Shown: positions 32,506-44,262 of the stretch, in pieces | Position numbering within the stretch: the first letter of the stretch is position 1 | Layout: each line of letters opens with the position of its first letter | Assembly (NCBI GenBank): GCA_038049695.1 | Contig: CP142452.1 | Span: 48,318,501 to 48,382,500 of the forward strand | Direction of reading: 5' to 3' | Length of the DNA: 64,000 bases | Source of the DNA: Cinnamomum chago | Taxonomy: Eukaryota; Streptophyta; Magnoliopsida; Laurales; Lauraceae | The notes under the pieces: model-generated | What the model was told of the DNA's origin: nothing | Database searches by the model: none | The model's input: only the letters and a program-made list of their open reading frames with translations | Translations under genes and position numbers: made by a program

Positions 32506-35338
32506 TGTTGACACAAAAAATGTCACTTTGCCTCTTCACATCAAAAGCTACATGGAGCCGCATCCTACCAAAAATAGGCAGGCGCCACTTCAAGCATCAG
32601 ATCTTGTCAGAATCAAACAAAAACTGCAAGGTCATTCAAAACAGCCAAAAGAGAGGTACACATGAAGTTTCGGCCCATTCCGATATCATTTGGCCTAGCT
32701 TCACTTCTCCAACAGCTAAGCAGCAGCTCCCGGCGGCGACAGTGTCGAAGACCCCAAATCTTCGATCAGAGCCTACGGATGGTCTCAAAATACCTCCGAA
32801 AGGCTACATGTCAAGTTTCAAGTCAAACCGACACCGTTTGACCCTCCATCAACTCTCGAGCAGTAAAATCAAGCCCTTAGGTAGCGAGAACTACCGAGGT
32901 CGTCACTCATCAAACAGAGCACATAGGCGGCTTCTGCATACCTCAAAAGGGCTGCGCATCAAATTTCAGGTCATTCTGACAACGTTTGACCCACTTTCGA
33001 TGCTCGGGAACAAAATCAAAGCCTACCGGCGGCGGAGCACCCCGGGACAATGGCACCCAATTCAGAGCTTGTGGATCATCTCAAAATGACTCCTGTAGGC
33101 TCCCCATCAAATTTCAGGTCAATCGGACATCGTTTGACCAAAAGTCAAAGCTCGGCATTTCCCTCGCGGTGAAATAAAGGCAAGCGTTTGCATGACCCCA
33201 AACAGCTTCAAAGCTCAAACTAAATCCTATGGTTGGTCATATCTACTGATGAGGGAGTCACACGTCAAATTTCAGGTCAATCGGACATCGTTTGACCAAA
33301 AGTCAAAGCTCGACATTTCCCTCGTGGTGAAATCAAGTCAAGCATTTGTGGGCCCCCAAACGGCTTCAAAACCTGAACAAAATCCTATGGTTGGTCTCGT
33401 CTACTGCTCAAGAAGCTACACGTCGAATTTCAGGTCATTCCGACATCGTTTGACCTAGTTTCGACGCTTGACAAAAAATCAGCAGTTCTCCACAGCAAAG
33501 TCTTCGGCTTTTTAGAAAATGGGAAACTTTGCGATCCGATTTGAATGGCTTCTCGTCAGGTTTTCTTGAGGGAAATCCAGCCAATAAATGAGAGGAAATT
33601 CCAAGAAAAATGCAGGAGAAAACAGAAGCGAAAACGGACGAAAAACGGCGAAGAAAAGGCGACCGGAAGACGGCCGACCATGGGGCACAAACCCCATGGT
33701 CGCCGGCGACCATGCCCGGACCTCGCCCAAAAACCCCGTTTTTCGGGTACTTCTCGCGTTTCGAGTTGATTGGCCCCTGTGATTTTTCCAAAATCTGATT
33801 TTTTGTGCATGATATCCGTCGATCTTCATCAACATCACGGATCCATCATTGGAATCATTAGATCATCATCGGACGCCTCAAGATCGTCAAACGGCTGACC
33901 AAGAAAGCACACTTTCTGCCCGCCCGATCGCGAAATCGACTGGACAGATGTTGCTGGCCCGCTGACATCAACCAATGTTTGAAATTGGATCACCATCCGA
34001 CATCAAATAGCATGTGGGTCCATTGGTGATCATCGCAAGAAGAATCCCAAAGGACGCGGCACGGCCCGCGACTCTTCAAACGCCCGGGCAATCAATTAAT
34101 GAAGTTAAATGACCCGTTTATGGCAAGTTAATGCGGTCATTAACCCATTATCTTGGACGGCCCAATCAGAAGCCTCCGTTTAGGAGTTACAAGTCCAAGC
34201 AATCATGGCATTCAAGCCATGAAACTCCTAACATAATGGAGATTAAAGGCAACTAAATGCCCATGACTCTCCTTTGGCCAATGAAATCCAAGGGTCAGGA
34301 GTTACAAAACAAAAAGCAATTAAACCTGTAACTCCTCCCATAACTTGGCTTTATTGCCATAATTGCCATAAATGACCATAAACCACTCCTAAAGGCCACC
34401 AAAAGCCTATAAATAGGAGTCCCCTCCAAGCATTCCAGGGATCAGAATGATCAGAAGCATCAGAATCATCAGAAGGATCAGAAGCATCGAAATCATCAGC
34501 AATTCCTGCTCTAGAGATCCACAGAAAAATCGCTAGAAAATCGTTCAAAATTCCTCGAAGAAATCTCTACAACTCTGCTCCTTCAAGAAAACTCGGCTAC
34601 AACAAGCACTACAAGGTGATCAAAGCCCTTTGGGGGGCCACCCCCCCCCCCAAAGGCCACCTCTCCTTCTATCCAACATGGCTAGATGCGGCTTTTCAGT
34701 CCGTCTACTCTCTTTTTTATTGGATATAGGACCTTCCCTTGGTCTTTATCCTCTAAAAAACTGAGGTTTGAGCCATGCCAAAGAATCAAAGCACTATGTT
34801 CTCATCTGAAGGACGATGGCGGAGCCCATACATGAATCGCGACCGTCGATCTGAACGAGCCCTCCCACAATCGCATGAGAAGCTAGATTCCTTTTTCTTA
34901 CTTTTCTGTTGTAAATTGTATTTTTTTTAAGAGACAAAAAAAATCACAATTCTTGTCTTTTCATTTTGATGAGATTTGTAAATCGCCTTTTACGGCAAAA
35001 TCGCCTTTTACGGTACCAAATCGCTTTTTACGGCAAAATCGCCTTCAACGGCACCAAACCGCCTTCTACGGCACAAAAACGCCTTTCACGGCATTCAAAA
35101 ATTGTCTCTTTCATTAAAGTATATTTGCAATGGAAAACTAGAAAAAAGTTTCATTTCCCTTTTTACTTGTGAAGGTGAATCTCCGGATCACCATTTCTAA
35201 ATTTCAAGTATAAAAGAGAAATTGGCATACCCGTACAAAAAAAAACTGATGCCCGCTTTTCCTTTCTTTCCCTCCACCGTACCCCGTCAGCCCCGGGGCG
35301 GAGGCAGCTTTGGAAAAAGAGAAAAGCCGGGACCATCA
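32506..35338 (+). mobile_element. Tat solo LTR nested in a Tekay LTR
   Basis: 2833 bp, starting TGTTGACAC and ending GGGACCATCA, flanked by AGCTC at 32501-32505 and 35339-35343. It is nearly identical to 199-2994. Differences include a 9 bp repeat unit, about 38 bp of extra CGCC repeat, a longer C-run near 34645 and scattered substitutions. No internal Tat sequence is attached. Minus- and plus-strand open frames within it mirror those in the other copy and are not genes. Confidence 0.93.
34408..34415 (+). promoter_or_regulatory. TATA box of the Tat solo LTR
   Basis: TATAAATA at the same LTR position as 2095-2102, followed by the same 9 bp repeats. If active, it could drive read-through into the flanking Tekay LTR. 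Confidence 0.55.
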
Positions 35339-35774
35339 AGCTCTTGAGTAGGAGTGCTTGAAGAGTGTTTGTGTGGCATTTGGGCAAAAAGGCAAGTAAT
35401 CTCTATAGGTTGAATGTTGCATGTGTGTTTGTGGATTACATTGTTATTCTTGAAAGTTTGTATATAAAATTGTTAAAAATCTTCATTGTTATGTTTTCCA
35501 TGGATTCTTCTTATGTGATTTCCATTCCAGTACATGTATTAATGTCAAGTGCCTTTCTAAACCTGTAGATTTCTACTTGTTTTCAAACCCTTGTCTCATT
35601 TGAAAAGTTGGATTTGTTTTGATAGAGAATGGTGATTGTGGATTATGTGGTATGGAAATGTAAAAATTGACCCTTGGAGAGCATGGAGGCTCAAGGGATT
35701 ACATGTGGTATAAGGTTGAGAAGAGGGGAAGAAATGTATTAGAAACTATGCATGAGAAAGGCAGTTTCTGCACT

Positions 35775-36025
35775 CAGCGAGCACAGGCAGAAGCCTGTTC
35801 GCTCGAGCGACCCCTGGGTCCGCTCGAGCGACCAGGCCACTGTCTTGTTCGGGCGCAGACAGAAGTCTGTTCGCTTGAGCAACCCTTGGGTCCGCTCGAG
35901 TGAATTGTCCATTGTCTGGCCTAGAGCAGGACAGAGAGCTATCCGCTCAAGTGACCCTTGTGGTCCGCTAGAGTGAATTGTCTCGCTCGAGCGAAGTGTC
36001 AATTTCGCTCGAGCGAACCTACTAG
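35775..36025. repeat. TCGCTCGAGCGA palindrome cluster in the Tekay LTR
   Basis: Eight or more CGCTCGAGCG-type sites, perfect or one base off, fall within about 250 bp and are separated by partly repeated GACCCCTGGGTC-like text. After subtracting the Tat insertion the cluster lies about 1.34-1.59 kb into the LTR, matching the cluster position in the other Tekay-type LTRs. Confidence 0.75.
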
Positions 36026-37349
36026 ATTCATAAATGAATTTTGTTTCCATTTGTGTATTTTCTTGAGGATTGAAAACTAGACTTTGTTATGGGCTTAAAC
36101 CTGACATTGTGTAAATGGAACTTCTAAATGTAACCCAACCTTGGGAGCACCAATTCATGTTTATTCTCGACATTTGGGTCCCAATTAGACAAAGGTCAAT
36201 GAAAGGTCTTAACGTAAGCTTGAAGACTTCGTGTTTGAACTTTAGTTTTGGTATGATAAGTACCTTCGTATGCTTGTTGAATTTCAAGTATAAGCTCGTT
36301 TGAAGACTTATTCCAAGTATAAAAAGGGGATCACTTCTATAATTATGCCTTGTGCTAGTCGTGCCTTGTTTTGTTTTGATAAGTAATTTTCCCCCTTTTA
36401 TCTCGACGTGTTTAGACCGTGTTTTGCGTGTTTTATGCATTCATGAATTTAAGTGAACACTACTGAGCTTGGACTGCCCGTTCAGTCTGATCCACTGTTT
36501 GGGGGTCCTTAAACGTGTGGATTGTCTGCAGAATGGTCGTGTATTCTAATACACACCGTGCGTGTCCGATTTCGCGGCCGGAATCCTCGTATATGTGGGA
36601 ATCATGTCTTGTTTATATTATGTATATTGTGCTCTTCGTGCGTGCTTACTCCTGTCATCATGTATGATGGTGAAAGGATGGGCTCAATGTGGATTTTAAC
36701 TATTCGTACTAGCTTGCTTTAGCATCTTAGCTTTGTTTTGTATTCCTAGAAAATGTACTCTAGTTCAGTAATTGTTTCCAATTCAGTAATTTGTTCGTTA
36801 TGATTTTCTTAAAACATCTATTGCTCCATGCTCATACCTAAATTGATTACCTGCCAAACCGTCGTGTTTGATGCTCGTTGTTTTGGTGCCCAGGTGTAGG
36901 TGATGTTGCCTTTGAGGAGGAGCGTCAGGAGGAGGTTGTTGAGCCACCCCCAGTCAGAGAGTGGCAACCCGACGATGTCAACTAGACGTCGGGCGGGATC
37001 TTGAGTTTCGCTTCATTTTGTTATAGGTTCTTTTGATTTTTTTGCGAATCGTACTGGCCTTTGTTGGCCTCTTATGGGTTGTAACAAAACTTAATTTACT
37101 TTTTTATTAACCCCCAAAACTTGAATTATGATGGAAATGTCATGTTATAATTCCTTCTTCTGATATCTTGGACTTGATGCTATTTTATTGTTGCACTTGA
37201 AATTTTATTTGTGCTTGTCTTGATGTGATTTACTACACGCTTCTTGAAACTTCATCGTGTGAGCTAGATTCCACGTGTCTCAGAATCCTCACCGCGAGAA
37301 CCTTTGAGAAACACGTCGCGGGCCCAGGCCTCGGTCTGGGATCGCGACA

Positions 37350-37981
37350 ATAGCTCATCATTGATAGCGTTTGTAGAGGAAGTCATCCATCTCTAGACCC
37401 TTGTGGAACTCATCTTGCCCATTTAGAGAACTTCCTAGTAAGCAGCCCTCCCTATCTCTTAGATTTGTGTCCTTCTAGCCTAAAAGAAACTCCCTTTTCA
37501 TTATTGAAAAGTTTCATTTCTTGTTCTTTGTTTTGACCTATTTAGGGTTTGTATTTTGGGGGTTTTGTTTGTGCTTGTAGGTTATCTTGAGAGAGCTTGA
37601 CTTGTTGCTTGATTTGCTTGTTTAGAGACCCAAAGGCAAGTGGATGAATGGATAGTTTGAGCATTATATAGTTTTATAAGAAATGTGGTTGGTTTTACTG
37701 TTTTCCATTCATGTTTATTTATTTGCATTGACTTGAAATAAATGCTCATGAAAGAGTCTTGTTAGTGCATTTAATGTTTTGGAGATGTGTTGGTTCATAG
37801 CCCTTATTTATCTTTTGTTATAGCTCAAATGTATTCTTGTGTACAGTGGTTTCCCTTCTTTATCTCTTTTTGAATAAATGTGAAGTGATTGGAGGAGGAT
37901 GGAAAATATGTTGTAGAAGATTTAATGATGGATTGTAGAAGGTTTTGAGCTCCTTATTTGGTGTATAAATGGGGCTCAAAG
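37350..37981 (+). mobile_element. Tekay-like LTR fragment hosting the insertions
   Basis: Parallels 39440-40000 of the solo LTR at 38750: a splice-donor-like GTAAG, CTTAGATTTGTGTCCTTCTAG, TTTAGGGTTTGTATTTTGGG, then GGCAAGTGGATGAATGGATAG. It is probably part of an older LTR into which the neighbouring Tekay element (ending 37349) and the Copia element (starting 37982) both inserted. The rest of it is not found in the window. Confidence 0.55.
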
Positions 37982-40289
37982 TGTTGGGTTTTGTGTATGC
38001 CCTAAAGCCCACTGACAACATTCACATCTCTGTTACTGGATATTTACTGGTTATTAATTAGAATTATTGTTTTTCTCTTACTACACGTATATATGTATGT
38101 TTGTGTAAGGTCCATTGTTTCTAGTAAATGACTTGGGTGTGTAGTGGATACACATAGATAGGTCTGAGTCATGGACACTTGAAACAATAAACTGGTTCAT
38201 AACTAAGAGATGGAGTTGGGCACTTCATCTTGGTATAAGTTTTAGTGAGATACTCTCCTGTATTCAGGGTGACTTACCTTAGTCACGGAGGCTTTTCCAG
38301 ATTTATCTCATTAGTGCATGTGTCATGCATTGAACAAGACCACTTGTAGGTGTGATCTCTAAAATAGTACTATCACTGAGAGAGATCAAGTCACCTTATG
38401 CTACTGAGTGACCAGTGCTCTTAATCTTGAGCATATGTGGATGAACTAACGAAGTCGAGTTCTTGTACTTTAATTCACTATGGGTGAGATCCTGTTCATG
38501 GGTAAACAACTCTGTGTTTTGGGTACTCGAGCTTGATTAGTTAGGACGTACAGATGCAATAAAGAATCTATGCCATCTTCTGATGGAGTGATCGTCCCCT
38601 TAGAAATATCCGATTAATCATCAAAATCTAAGATCTTAGTATATGGATATTCCATATGGATATTGAACTTGTGGGTTGCTCCCTGGACCAAGAGAATGAT
38701 ATCCGCATGATGATTAAATCAAGGATATGAAGTTCTGAGGTTGAGATATTGTGAGAACCCGACCCCTAATCTCTTGGATTAGTGTTGTTTTATTTGTGGA
38801 TTAGTTTCTTTTAGTGGGATTAGTATTTGTTGGGTTGAGTTTGTGAGCTAGAATGGTTTTCTTCTAGTTTTGGGCTTTTGAGTGCTTTGGTAGCTTGTGG
38901 GGCCCTTTGGGGGTTCCTTTTTCGGCTTTGCATTTTCTTGTGAGATTTTCCCGATTTGCTTCGTATTGTGTTTTTGGCCCATTGCATTCATCTTGAGGAA
39001 TCCTACAACTTTCATATTGATCCCGTATTCATTTGAGAACCCGAAACCCGATTTCTTGGCCTTGAGGGCAAAACAGTCTTTTCACACCAAATCTGTATCC
39101 AAAACTCGACATTCTCAAAAACCGCGAAACATATACTTTTTGGAAACTAGATATTTCGACGAACATTTCTTCCTTCTTCGTCGAATTCATCCGAGGACCC
39201 GAGAGAGATGATTTCCGCCAAGTTAGTTCCTTAAGTTGTGGGACCCCACCCTCTCAATTGTTAACAAAAGAGACCCTTCCCCTTCCTTTTCCATTTTTCA
39301 TTGTTCCAGCACAACCCTTTTGAGTCTAGGGTTTTCTTGCTTTCTCCTCTTCTTCTTGTTTCTTCATCTCCAAGCCACACCAATCTTGCACCAAACTAGA
39401 AATGGAGATCATCAATCTCTTCCTCTCCTTGCAAGCTTCATCTTGATAGCATTTTTGGAGAAATCCATCAACATTGAGACCTTCCTTGAGCTTGTTCTTC
39501 TCATTTGAAAGTCATCCAAGTAAGTGTTCTTCTTCATCTTCTAGATTTGTAATCTTCTAGCCTTAGAGAAGCTCCACCTTGATTATTGAGAGGTTTCCTT
39601 GTCATTTCATTGTTTAACCCATTTTAGGGCTTTTTTGGGGGGTTTTTGTAGAGATTGTGGATCTTGAGCTTGAGAGGTGATTAGGAGCTTGTTTTGCTAG
39701 ATTGGAACCCAAGGCAAGTGGATGAATGGATGGTTTTAATGTTATCAAAGTTTTATGAGAAAATCCCAAGTTTATTTCTTGTTTTTGATCATTGGATACA
39801 TGTTGCACATATGCTCCTTGTCACATATATATGGATTTCGAAATTTGCACATTAATGGTTGTTTCTATCTTGTTAATCTCTTGGAGAGGTATGCATTTCA
39901 TTTGATCAAGTTTACTCATATGGTTTTATAAGGAATAGGATTGGTTTGGCTATTCATGGTTATGTTTATGAGCTACATTGATTTGAAATTGATACTCATT
40001 TATAGAGTTGTGCTAAAACATCTTTGGTTATGGAAATGTGATCAATAGACCTTGTTTATCTATAAATGTTGACTCAAATGAACCCTTGTCTATGATGGGA
40101 ACTCCTCTCCTTGTTTGGGGATTGAATGTGAAGAAAGAGGTTGGATTTAATGATTCATTGAAGTCTTGATGGGAGTTTTATTGTAATTAGGATGTTGTTG
40201 AAGTAAGGAAAAACTCATTTGTATAAGTGTTGGAAAGGAAAAAGGAAGAGAAAGAGAGGAACTGAATTGCCCGGAATTTAGTTTCTGGA

Positions 40290-40430
40290 CAGCTCACTCG
40301 AGCAACCTGTCCAGAAAGGGATACGGGTTTTCCAGTAGCCTGGTCGCTCGAACGCATTTAGATAACCGCTCGACCGATGAGTTCGCTCGAGCGAACTCTT
40401 AGATTCGCTCGAGCGATGCGGTCTGCCTGG
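40290..40430. repeat. CGCTCGAGCG palindrome cluster in the 4.2 kb LTR
   Basis: About five GCTCGAGCGA-like sites, some one base off, lie 1.54-1.68 kb into the LTR. This is the same family-specific position as in other Tekay-type LTRs. This copy is less dense than those at 35775 and 52975. Confidence 0.65.
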
Positions 40431-40999
40431 CATGATGCGCTGGTACAGAAATTTCAGCCGATCGGTCAGACCGAAGTGGGTTTTGAGGTTTATTTTTCTT
40501 TGTGGACCTTGGCTAACCTCCTCGGACTCACTCGACCATATGTGAGAGCGTCTGGAGCCGATGCTCGTCACGGTTGGTTCGGATGCATCGAAGTTCAATC
40601 CATTTCAATCTTGAACGGGATGGAACGACGCGATATCTTCTTTATATCTAAACATAAGTCTTGCCCTTGGTTATCGCAAATTCTATTCTTTTCGGTGACT
40701 GAATATGTTGCTCGATGTTTCCGGATTAGTGTCATACCTAGGATGGACCGTTTATAATCTTGATTCTTGCTATTGTAACATCTAGTACTACCCATAAGCT
40801 CATTTTAAGTTTGGAAAGTCGAAAAGTGCATAAGGAGCCCGGAATGTCTTCAAACTCAAGGAGTACCAAGTAATGATTATAATCGACATACGGGACCCCT
40901 ATTCACTTAAATAGATCTTGAAATTAATACTTTTTCCCGAAATTGTTATAGTTCATTGTTTCACCTCATTTCCCGAGATTTGCATCACATGACTTGTTT

Positions 41000-41255
41000 T
41001 CCCGAAAGCAATGGAGTTACTCTAGTAACAGTTATTTGTTCCGTAGTGCATTGCATCACATGATATGACAGTGTGCCTTGTGCACCCCGTTTTACCTGTT
41101 TATTTATTGTACTTGATTTACTCGTTTTCCCGAAAGCATTGAAGTTACACTAGTAACAGTGAATTGTCCCGAGATGTATTGCCCGATGTGGAATGACAGT
41201 GTGCCCTTGAGCACCCCCGTTTTGCCCGTTTATTTACTGTACTTGATTTACTTGC
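41000..41255 (+). repeat. ~125 bp direct duplication within the 4.2 kb LTR
   Basis: Two adjacent copies of a segment running from TTTTCCCGAAAGCA through AGTTACACTAGTAACAGT to TTATTTACTGTACTTGATTT, diverged by several substitutions. The 8425 LTR has a single copy. Confidence 0.65.
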
Positions 41256-41714
41256 ATATGTCTCGATTGGTTTTGACCTATGAGTCGGCATCACTAAGCT
41301 TGGATACCTTGTCGGTTTGATCCACCGACTTGGAAATCCCTCTCCCGTCCCGCCAGCTGCAGTTTGGATCCCGATACCCGGTTATTACCGTGGTCCCGTC
41401 CCGATACCCGGTTCGCTACCGTGGTCCCGTTCCCGTATATTTATATTGTAGATATGATTTACGTTGAGTCTCCTCACCTTGTGTGACTGAGACCAACGTC
41501 CCGTTAGACTCTTGTCACTTCGGTGATAGAGGACTTAGCTTCTTGTGATTGCCATCTTGCCAGTTCCCGATTCCTTGGATACCCGACATGTTTTATATTG
41601 CTTACTTGCTTTCCGATAAATGATTCGTTTCCTTTATGAAAGTTGTTATTTAAGCAAGTGTTAATATTCTCCAATGTAAATTCAGTTATTATTATATTGT
41701 CTTCTGTTCTTTGT

Positions 41715-42360
41715 ACACGCACATGTTTTAAATGAATGCCGGTTGGTTGAATACCCATGCTTTTACATACGTTTCAAACGATCAATGATTTTGCTAGATT
41801 TACATGATTACACATGTTGTAAATGAATACCCGAATTGTTAAATATCCGTACTCTGTTTTAAATGACATTTGGTTTGTCAGATCCCCGGGTTTATACATG
41901 TTTTAAATGAATACCCGACTTGTTAAATATCCATGCTTTGAAATATGTTTTAGATGACACTTGTTTTGCCAGATTCCTATGTTTATACCTATTTTACATG
42001 ATACCCGATTTGTTTAAATATCCATACTTTGGAATAGGTTTAAATGAACATTAGTCTTGTCAGATTTCCTTGGTTACACCTGTTTTAAATGAACACCCGG
42101 TTTGTTAAATATCCGTATTTTCACATATGTTTCAAATGGACATTGGTTTTGCTAGACTGCTATGGATACCTGATTTGTTGTATACTTGTGTTTTTACTTA
42201 AGTTTCAAATGAACGTTTGTTTTGTCAAACCACTATATTTATACATGTTTTAGACGAACACCCGATTGTCAAATATCTATGATTATAGATGATGTAAATG
42301 AACACATGTTTTATTAGATATTCATGTTTTACCCATGCTTGAAATGAATACAGGTTTTCC
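41715..42360 (+). repeat. ~90 bp tandem array in the 4.2 kb LTR
   Basis: About seven diverged units start with ATGTTTTAAATGAATACCCG and carry TTGTTAAATATCCAT, then GTTTTAAATGACAT and TTTGTCAGAT. Starts are near 41722, 41814, 41898, 41991, 42080, 42244 and 42292, the last two irregular. Each unit looks like two related ~45 bp halves. It is not seen in the 3.1 kb LTR at 8425. Confidence 0.75.
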
Positions 42361-44249
42361 CCGAGATTCCCGACTTTGCACCCGTTTAATTATATGCAGC
42401 ATTTGATCGAATAGCATGATTTATCTTATGTTTTATTCTTCAGTATATTTGTTATCTTTTCATCCACCTGCCAGACCGTCGTGTCTGACCCACTACTTTT
42501 GGTACTCAGGTTCAGATTTCTTCGCCCCGAGTTGAGTGCTTGAGTTGGCTGTGGAGCCATGTTTTGCAGGTTGTTTTGTCGGCTATGTCATGTAGACACT
42601 GAGCTTCACATCGGAGCTACGTCATATTTTGGGTAGTAGTTGATAGCTTTTGTTGTATGGCTTTTATTAGCCTTTTTCTTGGGATTCTTAATTAATGTAC
42701 ATTGATAATTGTAACTTGAACATATTTGGGAATGTAATATCCTGTTACTGTCAGCTCTGTAATTTATTGTAATGGTTACTCCAGTCTGATATGATTCGTG
42801 ATATAATAGCTATGTGCTAAAGGTTGAGTGCGACGCGGAATCCGATGGCCACGGACTTCGGGTCGCAACGCCACAAATGCTTCCGCAAAATATTCAGAAT
42901 GTGTTGTCTTCACACACGCGGATCCTGGGAGAAGTAAAATACATTTATGCTTAATCCCATTTCCCGCCCCCAAGGTTTCGGTTCGGGGGCGTGACAGATA
43001 TAATCAAGAAGGTTGATAGTACATCGGATAACCTGACTTGATTATGGATGTCACATAGAGGGGCATTTCACTTAGTTGGTCGAAGACGAATGTCATTTCC
43101 TGACGAGCTTATTTCATATTTAATATTTGTCCCTGGAGTGCAACCATAACTCTTTAGTGGAATGAGTTAGGGTTAAAATGATCTTAATGTTGCTACGGGG
43201 TTAGCATGGACATTTTGGTCATTTTGGGAGCCATGGGAACCAAGGGCAAATATGTCTTTTGGTCCCTCTTCTAGCCATTTTCCTATATTGGCATGGTTTC
43301 CTAATTTAATTAGATGATATGAGGTTGAATTATTCTTTGTGGAAAAATAATTTTTAGTTTAAATTCAAATAGGCCTTTGATGGCATACATGAATTTAACT
43401 CTAGCTTAATTATTAACTTGTGGACCATGGTGCGTTTATCTATCTTGTGGGCCAGCCATAAAGGGAGCCCCTTGTGCGAGGTTTCCAACTTTAACTAGGT
43501 ATCTTTACTTGGAAGGTTGAATTCCTCATTGGGTAAGAATTCCTATGATTAAAGTTTACTAATTTTTAGTATCTTTAATTAGAAGGTGTTGCACCCCAAA
43601 AGTAGCTGATTGCTAACTTCATCGGATGGTCCTACTTTTTATTGAGATCTAAACCATCTTTATAGATCTCTCCTCTTTGTGTGCCACACATGCATGAAAA
43701 AGAAACCCTAGGCGTGCAAGACTAGGAGGCTGCCCAAAAGAGATTAGAGATACACGCCCATTGCCTTCTTCTTCTTCATTCTTTGAAGAGAGAAAAACGC
43801 CCATGGTTGTCTTCTTGTTCATTCATTGAAGAGAGGAAATCAGGTGTGGGCTTGTTTTCCACAAACTATAGTTCAGAAAACCCCTCAAGGAATCCATATT
43901 CTGATCCCACAATCAAAGCCAATTAGATTGGGTTGTGGAATAGAAAAGAAGATCAGAAAGATAAGTTGCTGCAGAAAATTCTTGCAACCTATATAGCTGA
44001 TTGCAGGCTTGTGATCAGTCCTTTGCAAGTTCAGTTTCAGAGATTTGAAGACTTCATATCATGAAGGTATCAGTCCTCCATCATCTCCTTTTATTGTACA
44101 CATGTTGATCATGATTTCATGGATTTTTATGCGTATTTCATGGCTGATTCTCGCTGTCGGATCAGATCTGTTTTAGTCGATTGAAAAACATATCAGCCAT
44201 GGACGTCCCCTGTCATGTGAGTTAAGATCCAATACACATGAACTTTCAG

Positions 44250-44262
44250 TGGTATCAGAGCC
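44250..44262 (+). other. tRNA-Met primer-binding site of the Copia element
   Basis: TGGTATCAGAGCC lies one base after the LTR end, the classic initiator tRNA-Met complement used by many plant Copia elements. It confirms the LTR boundary. Confidence 0.9.

Larger units (their letters stand above)
31598..37349 (+). mobile_element. 3' LTR of a Tekay-like element, interrupted by a Tat solo LTR
   Basis: It starts TGGTAGACTCCGACC after the polypurine tract and ends GGGATCGCGACA. Without the nested Tat LTR and one AGCTC copy, its length is about 2.9 kb, close to the 3.1 kb solo LTR at 8425. The part before the insertion matches 1-198. The part after it contains the palindrome cluster and the LTR-tail blocks shared by this family (TGCCAAACCGTCGTGTTTG, CTCACCGCGAGAACC). 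The expected flanking duplication partner is not visible. Confidence 0.8.
38750..42996 (+). mobile_element. 4.2 kb Gypsy (Tekay-like) solo LTR
   Basis: Starts TGTGAGAACCCGACCCC and ends CGGGGGCGTGACA, flanked by GATAT at 38745-38749 and 42997-43001. It is related to the 8425 LTR through shared blocks (TGGGGCCCTTTGGGGGTTCC, CTAGATATTTCGACGA, CGATACCCGGTTCGCTACCG). It is about 1.1 kb longer, largely because of a ~90 bp tandem array (41715-42360) and a ~125 bp duplication (about 41000-41255). No coding sequence. Confidence 0.9.
37982..44248 (+). mobile_element. 5' LTR of a Copia element, split by a Gypsy solo LTR
   Basis: Starts TGTTGGGTTTTGTGTATGCC and ends AACTTTCA, one base before a tRNA-Met primer site. 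Without the insertion at 38750-42996 and one GATAT copy, its length is about 2015 bp, matching the solo LTRs at 13638 (2007 bp) and 46512 (2025 bp). The left flank CAAAG (37977-37981) is the expected target duplication. Its partner is not present because the element's 3' end is missing. Confidence 0.88.

Noticed and set aside
1..35343. Simple 32 kb tandem segmental duplication to explain the two Tekay/Tat junctions
   Set aside because: Sequence downstream of the two Tat LTRs differs at once (Tat internal region versus Tekay LTR remainder), so the repeated unit ends at the LTR.
40377..40757. 126-codon frame across the palindrome cluster
   Set aside because: LTR sequence; no domain and no match in frame to the related LTRs.
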